Made by a program: the position numbers and the translations under genes
In this document: piece by piece, positions 28,006 to 39,128 of the stretch
How positions within the stretch are numbered: the stretch's first letter is position 1
How the letters are laid out: each line of letters starts with the position of its first letter
DNA from: Chelydra serpentina
Taxonomy: Eukaryota > Chordata > Testudines > Chelydridae
Length of the DNA: 64,000 nt
Direction of reading: 5' to 3'
NCBI GenBank assembly: GCA_037349315.1
Contig: JBAIAC010000059.1
Coordinates: 6,536,001 to 6,600,000 of the forward strand
Notes under the pieces: model-generated
Databases searched by the model: none
What the model was told of the DNA's origin: nothing
Seen by the model: the letters and a program-made list of their open reading frames with translations, nothing else

Positions 28006-28017
28006 CATGCTTGTTAC
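28006..28017 (-). CDS. TEAD1: TEAD1 12-nt microexon (V-T-S-M)
   Basis: The minus strand reads GTTGTATCCAG, then the 12 bases GTAACAAGCATG, then GTAAGT. This is a consensus acceptor, a four-codon phase-0 insert encoding Val-Thr-Ser-Met, and a perfect donor. It sits between the recognition-helix exons and the DQTAKDKALQ exon, exactly where I recall mammalian TEAD1 isoforms carrying V-T-S-M. TEAD3 carries a four-residue insert at the same point. Inclusion lengthens the hinge after the TEA domain without changing frame. The exon itself ends in the RBFOX core GCATG. Confidence 0.85.
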
Positions 28018-29773
28018 CTGGATACAACAACAAACAGTTTGTTAAAATGTTTGTGTATAACAAAGATTTTTATTAAAGTTCTTCACAGTGTAATAAGAGA
28101 CAAAGGAAGAGAGGTTTGCCCAATATTACATATAAGGTATAAACAAATAAATAATTTTCACCGAGGGACTGATTCATCAAAAGATAAAAAGTAGTAAAAA
28201 CACTCAGGGAACTATGTTCTTCTCCACTGCAGAGAGCAGCAGATCTTGGGTGGCGGGTATTGGCCCTTCAGCATGTTTCCATAGCCTTGGTGTGATCCTA
28301 TGGAAGCTCCTGTTGGATAGAGCTCTGTATATTTTGGCCTCTGCTGGTTTATAAGGGACCTGACGGCAGGTGGAGCAGGGGAGTAGCTACTCTCAGCAGC
28401 ATTCTCCCTTCCACACCCTGCAGGTTTATAGGCAGAAATCCAATCAAATGTTAATGCTTCTTGAAGTAGCATTAACACCTGTGGACCCATCTATAACTGC
28501 TCCTGCACAGCCACAGGGGAAGCAGCTGAGAGCAACACGGTTCCCGTAAAAGCCAAGCTGTCAGGGAGAAAAGGACAGTGGCGCGGCTGTGTAGGGGACA
28601 CAGGGACTCTGAGGCTCCTGGTGTCTCAGGAGATCCGCTGATTCAAAAGGCTGACTCCACTAACAGTCCTGCACAGTGAGAAGGAATCTTCTGACTGAAA
28701 AGTCTAGTAAAAATATAATATGGCCCTCAGACAACATGTGTGGTGTCCTTGATTTCTAACTTGGTGAATATAGATTTAGGGCCTAATCCTACAGCCTTTA
28801 CTCAGGCAAAACCCCCACTAAAATTTTGAAATTAGTTGGTTTGAAAGAACCAACAATGACCTGCACAGCCTCCTCTCTAGGTCTGATATATCCAGTGCTT
28901 TCACATAAACAGTGCAACCAATTCATGGGCTTCTTTTTATACATTGCTCTGCTGTTATATGGAATTTGCTCCTCTGTGAATCTAAACTCTACTGGGGGTT
29001 AAATATTCAAATATATAAATGCTTATCTGGGCATTGCTCAAGCCCACAATGAATTATGCTCTTACAGACAACCCCCTTCCCCCCCAAAAAAAGTGTTTAA
29101 AGATTTCTATTTTCCTACAGGAGTCGCACTTCAGAGGAGCAAGTCCAGAAATAGCACCTGTCTTTTGCCATGGAGGTAGCTACCCTTTACTAGTGATACG
29201 TCTGACACTCATGAGTTGCAGGAGCTGTCATAGGGGCTGTGCAATGGAGAGAAGATTTGTTGATGTTATCGTGGGGGACGAGAAAGGGTAATGTTTGAAA
29301 AAATCTGATTGTGAAGAGCTAAGTGTATGAATACATACGAATAATAGAATGTACTTTTGCTGTGTGCATTTAAACACTTTGCATTCCATCCCAGAGGTGC
29401 ATGCCTTTCTGCCGTAGCAATGCATTTCAGTCTCTTTGACTGATTACATTCTGAATTCTGCCAGGCTGGAAGAAGACAAGATCAGCACTGGCAATGCAAG
29501 TATAGCCCTGACGGCAAATGTCTTACAGAGCTACAAAGGTCTATATAAGTTCTTCAACTGGTTTCAATGGAGCCACACCAATAAACATCAGCTGAGAGTC
29601 TGACCCTAGTTTAGGATTCGCTCTGGTCTGGCATAGTTTTTTAGTTGGCCAGAATGGAATTTTTTTCAGAGTTAAAAAGTTGCCTGGCTTAACTTCTCTT
29701 TCATTTCAAAATCAAATACAAGTAGACAAGAGGCTCCGATTTCCATTGGTCCTGAGCACACATAACTCTAGCG

Positions 29774-30235
29774 CAGGGGTCTCAAACACGTGGCTTGTGG
29801 AGCTCTTCCCTGTGGCCCGCCGGGCTCCCCATGCCCCCCCTCTTCTTAAAAAAATTTTTTTTTTTTTATTTAATTTTTTTTTTTTACCCCCCAGGCAGTT
29901 CCCGCCGCCAGAACAACTGTCTGGCGGCGGGAACTGCCTGGGGGTAAAAACTAAATAAATGGGGGGGCAGGGTTGGGCGCGGGGAACCCGGCGGGCCGCA
30001 GGGAAGAGCTCCGTGGGCCGCATTGGAAGAGCTTCGCGGTTTCTGGGAGGGAGGGGGGAGGAGAGGGAAGTCGTGCGCACAGGGGAGGAGGGGCGGAGAA
30101 GGGGTGGGGCCTAATGGAAGGGGTGGAGTGGGGCGGGGCCGAAGGCAGCGAGGGGGCGGGGTCCGTGATGCGGCCCTCGGGCCAATGCACTAATCCTCAT
30201 GAGGCCCTCGTGGTAATTTGAGTTTGAGACCCCTG
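29774..30235. mobile_element. GC-rich hAT element with perfect TSD
   Basis: The TIRs CAGGGGTCTCAAAC and GTTTGAGACCCCTG are perfect. The 8-bp duplication CTCTAGCG is perfect at 29766-29773 and 30236-30243. The interior contains a strong palindrome at about 29888-29947 (GGCAGTTCCCGCCGCCAG and its reverse complement) and a CpG-rich right half. It is 462 bp with no transposase; the open frames within it are composition artefacts. Confidence 0.85.
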
Positions 30236-32585
30236 CTCTAGCGGAAGTCAGTGAGAGCTGCAGCTGATTGACACCTGGAAAATTGGGCCCAAGACACTAG
30301 TCTTCCAAAAATCTGGAATAAATCTCCATTTTAAGGTTCATTTTTTACTTGGATCAGAAAATGAAGCACTGGCCATATTTACCTTAGCTCATTTAAAAAT
30401 AAATAAAAATAAATAAAAAATTACAAGAGGATGTAATCCTCATCAATTCTGCATAACCAATACAAAAGCGATCACTTTGGTGACCAATGAAATGCAGACA
30501 CTTCTGTGGTGAAATACAATAACTGATTAATAATACATAGAAACACCCAGAACAGTTTAGGCAGAAAGTGAAGAATACTATATCCAATTAAAATAGCAGG
30601 GGGAATTTAGGCAGGCAGATTACAGTAATTACCCAAACTGGAATTTGACCAGGACACATGGCCTACTCTAACAGAGAATGCCATGGGATCTTTAATGACC
30701 ACAAGGCGTCAGGACCTTGATTTTACATCTTATCAAAGACAGAGTGCCTCAGTTATCCTGGTGTATAAATCTGGAATAGCCCTACTGAAATCAATGAAGT
30801 TACAAATATTTACACTGGGGTAAATGAGAATAGGATTTGGACCAGAATATCTAGCAGCACAATGTCCTTCAGTGCTATGCTGAGATATTGGTTCAGCGTA
30901 AACTCAGAAGAAGAGGTTCCCTACAGCATTATTAACATTAATTCCTGCAGCAGCTTAAGGTATTTCTTGGATGAGTCCCATCTGGTACTGACCTGCCCTG
31001 ACCCTACTTAATTTATGAGCTCTGATGGGATTACTGCAGCCCAAGAATGACACTGAAGTAAATCATGGATTTCACTTTTTAAAATCCTCTCTTCTTTTTC
31101 TCCCATTACCAAATTCTTGTATTTTGTGATATATAGTTAGAAACACTAGACTAGATTTAGAGCTCAGTCATACCTGTAAAAATCCGTAATTCTATTGAAA
31201 TCACCAGATTTTCCAATGAGCTCAGAATTTGTCTTGCAATTTTTAGCTGACTGTCTCCAACTTGCAGTTATAAGCCTTTAAGATTTGTGTGTGTGTGTGC
31301 GGACAAGGGGTAAATTGTCAGAATCTAACAAATGGATTATACAACTTTTAATGAACCAGACCCCTGGGGTTTATGTTACACTCATTATTTGGGAATGTGG
31401 ATCACTGTCACATTAGCAGAGAACAATTCTCCAGAATCATCCATTTTACATCCAAATTACAAATTTAAATACATTAAAAGAAACATAGGGTAAAACAAGT
31501 TTTACATAACCAGCACATTAGGATTTTTGCTTGACTTTCTTTTAATCCAACATAAACAGCAGAATAACCAGTTTACTGTAGTTCTACTAAAAGAAAAAGG
31601 ATCTGTTATCCTAGAATGATAAATGGGGCTTTCAATACCACACTGACTAGATGGATTTTGAAAAAATATCTAAGACATAAGAAAATTAAGGGCAACAAAA
31701 GATCATGTGAATTCAAAAAGCCCTACAACCTATCAAATGATTTTTTAAGACAAAACTTTTCTTGTAGGAGAAAAATATGATGTGGTGAAGAAGAAACAAC
31801 AATTTGTTCACAAAATGGATTTTACAGTATAGCATAAGACACTGACATAAAATAGTTTCCTAATAAGTAATTTTGCAGATGTTATTTCTGCTCATATATT
31901 GTATTGATTCAAATAACCTTTGCAATTATTAGCTGTAGCTCAAAAAAGATAAACAAATCGTGAAACTATACAATTGTTCTGGACAAAAGATAGAGAGCAC
32001 TTGAATGTTTCTAGCCCTGCTCTCCAATTTGCTTATTATTAGAGAAGACAGTAGTAAATACAAAAGCTGGCTATTTCAGCCAGGCAATAGCTAATGCCAA
32101 GAAGAGAATGCGCATTCAAAGCTGTTCCAACTTGCTGCCTAATGAGTAGCAATTAATCCATCTTATTGTATTTCAAAATGCTGAAGACTCCATTCACATC
32201 AAAGGGAATTTTTCAAGGCTTTTATCATTGTTCATTTAAAAAGTAATAGAGCTATCTTTAGCATTCTATAATTGTCAACAATATTTTTTTTATCCCTCAA
32301 TGTGGAATGTAGAATAATGGATTTTAAAACATGTAATACGTGTGAACTGTGGGCATTTTAATGTTTCTTTTTTGCTTCTCTTTTAATTAATCTTACACTA
32401 TGAAAGAATATCTAAAATCAAAGTCAAAGATAGGAGTGGATTCTGGTGTGTGGATTTTTGCTTGAATTCTGTATCCTTGCTCTTTATTTAGGCAAAACTC
32501 CCACTGGCTTCAATAGTAGTTTTTCTTGAATGCGGAGTGAGGATTCAGTTCACCATTAGCATGGAGAAGGGAAAGTAGAATTTTT

Positions 32586-32925
32586 ACCTGATAAAGTTGT
32601 TTCTGCATCTCAGATATACCAGTCCAGAAAAATGGGTTGCAGCATTTCCTGCCTGAGTGACAGTAAGCATCACCAAGAGGAACTGCCTCTGAGTTTTGTC
32701 TTCAAGAATACACTCTCCTACCCTCTCTTGCCTCTTTCTCCACGAGGCTTTCATAACCTTAGAAACATTTTAAAGATGGGGGTTGGGAGGCTAAGATCCC
32801 TAAAAAAAACCTACAATATTTGAAATCCTGGCCTAAAGGAAATAGGATGCATTCCCCTCCCTGGCGAGATCTGTGGGACACTCCAGATTGGTGTATTTGA
32901 GATGCTGTAACAACGACGACAGGTA
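32586..32925. repeat. Divergent inverted repeat
   Basis: The plus-strand word ACCTGATAAAGTTGTTTCTG, CATCTCAGATATACCAGTCC at 32587-32626 recurs on the minus strand near 32880-32925 as ACCTGTCGTCGTTGTTACAG, CATCTCAAATACACCAATCT. The arms are about 45 nt and the spacing about 250 nt. The family is not recognised. Confidence 0.45.
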
Positions 32926-33479
32926 AAAAATTTCCAGTGCGCTAAGATCCACCAATCCAGAGTGATTGTTGGCATAGTGTCTGGTAAATTATTACAAGGA
33001 CAACCATACTGCACCCTCAAAAATACTTTCCATTGAGGCTTTCCTCTCACTATTCAGGAAGAGGATGCTGGCAAACAGCCTTTACAAGGAGTGGATAAGA
33101 AATATTATCTATCAGGTAAGCTTCAACAATATGCCAGCCAATTCCTAGAGTAACCATAGCTTTGTGATCTTTACATCCAGACCTAGGAAACTGGCAGAGG
33201 ATAAACAGCTAATTGGATGCCTTAAATTCCTTAGCAGGAGTGCCAAGTACTCTCTCTTTACCACTGGCTAGATTCAGGTAAAGACTAGGTAGGTCGAATG
33301 ATCTCTTGGTTTAAATTAAACCCTGAAGGCATCTTGGGAACAAAAGTTATTTACGGCCTACTTTATAATTGTAAAAAAACAGGAACTAAAGTCACTAGGA
33401 CAGCTCCCAGAAGTCCAACACAATAGTTATATGCAAAGAAAATTATTAGCCGTGAGTGTGCCAGAGCCAAGACCAGTGG

Positions 33480-35450
33480 ATCCACCACTACAGAGTTCTA
33501 TAGGCCTGAAGCTCTGGATCTTAGATGTCTACTATAGACCACCAAATTAAGAAGAGGAGGTGTATGAGATATTTCTAGAACAAATAACAGAAATATCCAA
33601 AACACAAGACCTGGTAATAATGGGGGACTTTAACTAATAATATGGCAAAACAGAACTTTTTGTTCCAGAAAGCGGAGAAAGTAACAAGGGGGACAGCTAC
33701 TTTAGACTTGATTCTGACCAACAGGGACAAATTGGCAGTGAATCTGAAGGTGGAATGCAATTTGGGTGAAAGTCATTATGAAACGCCAGATTTCATGATT
33801 CTAAGGAAAGGAAGGAGTGAGAGCAGCAGAATAAGGACAACAGACTTCAATAAAGCAGACTTTAACAAACTCAGTGTACTGGTTGGTAAGGTCCCATGGG
33901 AAGAAAATCTAAGGGAAAAAGAGGTTCAGGAGAACTGGCAATTTCTCAAGGAGACAATATTAAAGGCACAACTACGAACTATACCAATGTGAAGGAAAGA
34001 TAGGAAGAATAGCAAGAGGCCAAAATAGCTCCATCTGAAGCTCGTTAATGATCTGAAAATCAAAAAGGAATCCTACAAAAAGTGGATACATGGAGAAATT
34101 GCTATGGGGGAGTACAGAAGAATAGCACAAGCATATGGGAACAAAATCAGAAAAGCTAAGGCACTAAATGAGCAGGGGACATAAAAGGGAATAAGAATAC
34201 ATTAGGAGCAAGAGAAATAGGAAGGAAAGTGTAGGTCCTCTGCTTAGTGGGGAAGGAAAGCTAATAACTGATGACATCAAGAAAGCTCAGGTCTTTAATG
34301 TGTATTTTGCTTCAGTCCTCACTAAAAAGATTAAGAAGTGGGTATTCACCCACGAAAGCTTATGCTCCAATACCTCTGTTAGTCTATAAGGTGCCACAGG
34401 ACCCTTTGTCGCTTCTACAAATCCAGACTAACACGGCTACCCCTCTGATAATGGTGACTAGATACACAACACAATTAATATTAACAAATAAGGGAAAGGA
34501 ATGCAAGCTAAAATAGGGAAAGAACAGGTTAAAGAATATTTATATCAGTTGGATGAAGTCAAGTCAACAGGGCCTGCTGAAATTCATTCTAGGGTACTTA
34601 AGGAATCAGCAGAAGCAATCTTGGAACAGTTAGCAATTATCTCCGAGAACTCCTGGAGGGTGGGTGAGGTCCAGAAGACTGAAGAAGGGCAAACCTGGTA
34701 CCTATTTTTAGAAAGGGGAACAACGAGAACCCAGGGAATTACAGACCTGTCAGCTAACTTTGATACCTGGAAAGATACTGGAACAAATTATTAAACAATC
34801 AGTTTGCAAACATCTGGGTTATGAGGAAGAGCCAGCATGGATTTGCCAAGAACAAATCATGCCAAACCAATCTATTTTCTTTCTTTTACAGGATTACTGG
34901 CCTAAAGAATGATATGGGGGTAGGGAGAAGCTGTGGACATGATATGTCTTTATTTTATGGATTTGATATATCTTGACACAGTCCTACATGACAGTCTCAT
35001 AAGCAAACTAGGGAAATGTGGTCTAGATAAAATTACTAAAAGGTGAATACATAACTGGTTGAAAGCCCATATTCAAGAGTAGTTATTCATGGTTTGCTGT
35101 CAGACTGGGAGGGCATATCTTGTGGGGTCCCACAGGGGTTAATCCTGGGTCTGAAATACTATTCAGTATTTTCATTAATGACTTGGATAATGGAATATAG
35201 AGTACGCCTATAAAATTGGCAGATGACACCAAGGTGGGAAGGGTTACAAGCACTATGGAGGACAGGATTAGAATTCAAAATGACCTCGACAAAGTGGAGA
35301 TTGATCCGAATTCATCAAGATGAAATTCAATAAAGACAAGTGCAAAGTACTGGGATGCTCTAGGTTTACTGGGTCCTGCCACAACACAGAAGGCTGGACT
35401 TGATGACTTCTTGAGATCCCTTCCAGCCCTACATTTCTATGATTCTATTT
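33480..35450 (+). mobile_element. Long CR1 LINE copy, defective
   Basis: Plus-strand frames, broken by stops, read DVYYRPPN-like and [24 protein letters not shown] (endonuclease domain), [17 protein letters not shown], then KEQVKEYLYQLDEVKSTGP (reverse transcriptase), then IKMKFNKDKCKVLG. It ends GATCCCTTCCAGCCCTACAT, TTCTATGATTCTA, the CR1 3' end. The copy is interrupted by a foreign repeat at 34329-34449. It encodes no intact protein. Confidence 0.85.
34329..34449. repeat. Nested interspersed repeat inside CR1
   Basis: GAAGTGGGTATTCACCCACG, AAAGCTTATGCTCC through CAGACTAACACGGCTACCCC is an abundant turtle-type repeat. I cannot name its class. CR1 coding sense resumes right after it, so it inserted into the LINE. 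Confidence 0.6.
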
Positions 35451-36476
35451 TCCAGCTGTCATTTCAGCCCAAAATGCCTATAGGAATAGCAACAATGCAA
35501 CTGCACAGCTGCTCTTCAACATGCTACCAGATTTTTGCAAGGGAATTTTGTAAGTGGAAGCATGTTTAGGGAATAATCTTGTGGCAAACAAGAGAAAAGG
35601 AGACCTAGGAGACTAAGGCCATCAGGCATCTCTGGCTGAACTGGACAAACAGAAGGGATATTTGGATTCTTTCCAAAAGCAAGAAGATTTTCCCCTCACA
35701 CTGTAGTTGAGAAACGTGATGCTCAGACACAGGTTGTCTTAAATGTCAGTTGGTCTCCTGAACACTACCATAGCACATTATATAAACATTGTCTTCAGCC
35801 TTTGCTCAGTGCTTGACCACTTGATTCGCCAATAGGTAGGACATCTGGATAATACAGGTATGAGATACAGGATAACGGTATTCCCTTGTTACCCCAGATA
35901 CTCTGACACTGGCTGTTTTTCATGTGCTGGCTAATACTAACCCAAAAGATGATTTTACATGTGATGATCTGGTTATAACAAAATACAAGTAACTGGTCTT
36001 TACTGTAGCATGGACAATGAAATGTAAAATCAGGGATGCCAAGAAGTATTCAATCCTTCTGCCACACCAAACAAATGATGTTTCCCTAAGATAATTTTCA
36101 GCATATGTTGGGAAGCATGGGTGGTTAGATAGAAATGTTAGTTGTTCCATAAATTCCACTAATACAAAATCTCTGGAGGAGTGAGGTTTCTTCTAAGGTT
36201 CAAAAGAATTGGTTTCTTCCTCTTTCTGAGTGGTTTCAGCTGCATGAGGAGGTAGAGCAGTAGATGTGTTCCTCACTGAAATTAGAGTACTTGTACCATC
36301 TTCTTCTTCCTCAAAATTTCAGCTCTTCCATTGGGGGGGGGGAGAAGGGGGAGGGGGGCGGAGGAAGTGGCAGCTCTAATTTGTCTAGAGATGATTGTGC
36401 AGGTAGAGCAGGAGCCACGTTATAGACACAGAAATGCCAAGTGCAACAAGATGGCAGTGGGGGCCATCTGCTTGGG

Positions 36477-36712
36477 CAGAGTCTTGGCTTCGCCCCTCCC
36501 CCTCCTCCTTCCCTTCAACGTGCTGGACACTCTTCTGAACAAGGAATTTGAAGAGAGGTGTCAAATTGTGTCACTTCCTCCTAAAAGCCAGTCATATATG
36601 AACGGTATTCTGAGTACAGTATAAATACTTCCCTTGAGGCAGTTAGGTGGGGACTAGGCAGAGTCTTGGCTTTGCCCCTTCACCTCAATGTGCTGGAAAG
36701 CGTACCTGAGCC
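36477..36712. repeat. Two copies of a short GC-rich word
   Basis: GCAGAGTCTTGGCTTCGCCC at 36477 and GCAGAGTCTTGGCTTTGCCC at 36659 are each followed by a CTCAAYGTGCTGGA-like word, about 182 bp apart. It is probably an old tandem duplication of an unidentified repeat. Confidence 0.35.
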
Positions 36713-37435
36713 TGCATGTGTTAGTAGGAGGGGGCTGGTCACAATTTGCTGCTGGTATTGGTTAATTTCTCCACCCTGGAGCAAACAGAGAGTGGAGGGA
36801 ACTGTGCCTCTCAAGGACACATTTCCTTCCTTTTGCTGCCCCTTTCACAGGGCTTGTTGTGAAAATTGAAATTGCCCTTTTAAAAAATTGCTTTCTCCAT
36901 CCTTGCTGTGGAATTCTTCCAGACTCGAAGCGAATGTCTTCTGTAGAGCTGCAGGGATAGTGAGACCTGAGTGTGAAGGGAATTCTTAGCACCAGAAGGG
37001 TGGCCTAATTTTTACTAGTCCATTGCTTGCTACTCAGCTCAGGTAGAGCTGCAATCCATCAATCTGCACTGATGGATCTCAGAATGTAGGAATTAAAGAA
37101 ACCATTACACAATAAATTGTTGTACTAACAGACTGTTCCTTCTTTACACTGCTCCTTAAAACCAACAGCCTTAGCAGGATACTTTTTGAGCTCAATTTAT
37201 GGTAAGTGCCTACAGAAAGTCAACTAGAAAAGGGGACTTTTAAGTATCACTGGAGTTTAGTTTTTTGCCTTGCTCTGTGAAAAGCTTCAGTAGGAATCGT
37301 ACAGCAGGTGCAGTAATAAAGAATTTTGTTTTAAATAGTGTCTTTTCATATTTGATGGTATTTTAGGGTATGGACAAAAATATTTTTTCAAGTTTTTCAA
37401 ACACTGCGGCCAATTTTTTAGTTAGGTTCCTAGCT

Positions 37436-37570
37436 CTATATTTAGGTATTTAAATAAGTTTTCTGATTTTCAAAGTGCTGAGCACTCACAGCTCCTATCT
37501 AGGTTAATGAGAGCTTCAGGTGCTCAGCACCTCTGAAAATCAGGCCACTTATTTAGATGCTTAAATATGG
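37436..37570. repeat. Palindromic interspersed repeat
   Basis: TTAGGTATTTAAATAAG, CTGATTTTCAAAGTGCTGAG is mirrored by GTGCTCAGCACCTCTGAAAA, TCAGGCCACTTATTTAGATG. Words of the same family (GTGCTGAGCACCC, GCTCAGCACCTC) also occur near 14430, 50165 and 50478. It is probably a MITE family. Confidence 0.45.
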
Positions 37571-38897
37571 GTTTGGGTACCTAACTTTAAGAGCTCAGTT
37601 TTGATAATTTTGGCCTAAATTGCTACATCTCTCTGTATTATTGCACCCTTGGTTAAAAAGCAGTATGTTTAAGTTGCCTTAGTTCTTCATCAACCCCAAC
37701 TGCTTAGCCAGTGCAGCTAAAAAGCCAGCCACCACAGCCATACAAGCTTGCCAGCATGCTGCCCACTGCACACTGAAAACCAAATGCTTCTATCAAGTAG
37801 GCCTGTTATAAAGCCAGTCTATTATTTACATATTGCAGTTCCAAGATTGTGGTAAGCTTCCCCAGCACTCACCACTTTGTATTGTGAAATTACTTTTTGA
37901 AATATTTTGCTTTTCAGCTAGAACAAAAACATGATTTGTTCTCATTCATAGCCAGTGGGGGGAAGACAACCCACAACAACTCAGCAAAAAGAAGGGGGAA
38001 AGGGGGGAATAAAAGAATAAAAGTTGCTTTGCTTTTTGTAAACAAAAAAAATAATTAAAAAACTCTAAAACCTCCTTGCATTTCTAAGTAATGTCAGGCA
38101 ACTTTAAAAACGTAACACAAGATCTCCCTTGGAAAATTTGCAAAGACCCTTATTAAACATATCCAAGAGGTTCCTTTTATAGTTTTGGTAGATCTTTCAT
38201 GGAAAAATGGGGAGATGTACAATTCATCAAGTCAGATTAGACAAAAATATTAATATTCCCCCAACATGATGCTGATTGAGAATCTCCAAAGATTAACTAA
38301 GATCAATGTAAATATTTTACTTTGGAAGGAATATATCTTCAGGGAATCATGTACAGTAGTTAATTCAAAGTTATATTAGACTGTACTGTGGAAATTTCAG
38401 CCTGCAGTTTCTAAAGAAATCTTAATAACTATACTGTCTGGCTCTTAGAGTAAATAATCTATTTTAAAGTATTCTTGAAAGCATTTCAAAAGCACAGATT
38501 AAAAGCATTTTGGAACAGAAAAGAAGCATCACAATCCCAATTACTGCTGTAGTAATGATTTTGTGTACAAGTGCACACAAAAAAAAACCCCTCCTTTTAT
38601 TTAAATACACTAACAATCTAGCACTACGCTGTTAAAAAACTAACGGGTTAAAAACAATCATGTTTATGTGCTGAGTAGTTACAAAGAGTAGCTCACTTTG
38701 TATCTGGAGAGTGTTAAAATTTTTAATATAGATGCTAGTGCAGAAATCAGAGATTAAACACAAAGAAATGTAAACAGCTACCACATGCAAGAAAACTAGG
38801 TTACAAGAATCACAGCACCAGGCATTCACCAATCACCATGGAAAACAGGAAATGAAATGCATAGCAACCACAAGCCCAAAAGCAGAAAAGCGCATAC

Positions 38898-38960
38898 CTT
38901 CAGCTTGGAATGAAAATCACGAGATTTCCTTCTGGCAAGAACCTGAATGTGACTAGACAC
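38898..38960 (-). CDS. TEAD1: TEAD1 canonical recognition-helix exon (RRKS type)
   Basis: This 63-nt phase-0 exon encodes VSSHIQVLAR and then RKSRDFHSKLK, identical to residues 90-110 of human TEAD1 as I recall it. It holds helix 3, which reads the major groove of the MCAT site, plus a basic segment thought to serve in nuclear import. RRKS contains the serine (S102 in human numbering) reported as a protein kinase A target that lowers DNA binding. The acceptor is CCCTGCAG behind a strong pyrimidine tract and the donor is GTATGC. Its length allows in-frame inclusion, skipping or swapping with the sister exon at 39050-39112. Confidence 0.96.
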
Positions 38961-39049
38961 CTGCAGGGTAGGGGAAGGGAGGAAAACAAAGGAAAAGCCT
39001 GTAACCATGGAGATGAAAAGCCCCCTACAACTGGGCAAGCCAAACGTAC

Positions 39050-39112
39050 CTTAATGGCGGCTTGAATTTCTCGAACTTTCTTTCTTGCTAAGACCTGTAT
39101 GTGACTAGACAC
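39050..39112 (-). CDS. TEAD1: TEAD1 alternative recognition-helix exon (RKKV type)
   Basis: This 63-nt phase-0 exon encodes VSSHIQVLAR and then KKVREIQAAIK, a second version of the recognition helix and following basic stretch of the TEA domain. It lies 89 nt upstream (in transcript sense) of a sister exon. The first 14 bases are identical in both (GTGTCTAGTCACAT), so the pair arose by tandem duplication. The acceptor is AATGTAG, preceded at some distance by a very long pyrimidine tract; the donor is GTACGT. Relative to the sister exon, the Ser after the basic pair is replaced by Val. From memory, the end of this exon resembles TEAD3 (KKVREYQ...), so the pair may predate the paralogue split. 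It has no stop, intact splice sites and conserved coding sense, so I regard it as a real alternative exon and not a dead copy. Confidence 0.88.
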
Positions 39113-39128
39113 CTACATTGTTCAGATT

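Larger units (their letters stand above)
28018..38897 (-). other. TEAD1 intron, 10.9 kb
   Basis: This intron separates the canonical recognition-helix exon from the microexon. It holds the GC-rich hAT element at 29774-30235, an inverted-repeat region at 32586-32925, a plus-strand CR1 copy at about 33480-35450 with a nested repeat, a short duplicated motif at 36477 and 36659, and a palindromic repeat at 37436-37570. The stretches 30300-32500 and 37600-38890 are AT-rich and show nothing I can name. Confidence 0.7.

Noticed and set aside
38898..39112. That the second helix exon belongs to a different TEAD paralogue or a pseudogene.
   Set aside because: It is 89 nt from the canonical exon in the same gene, keeps phase, has good splice sites and no stop. 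The other exons are TEAD1.
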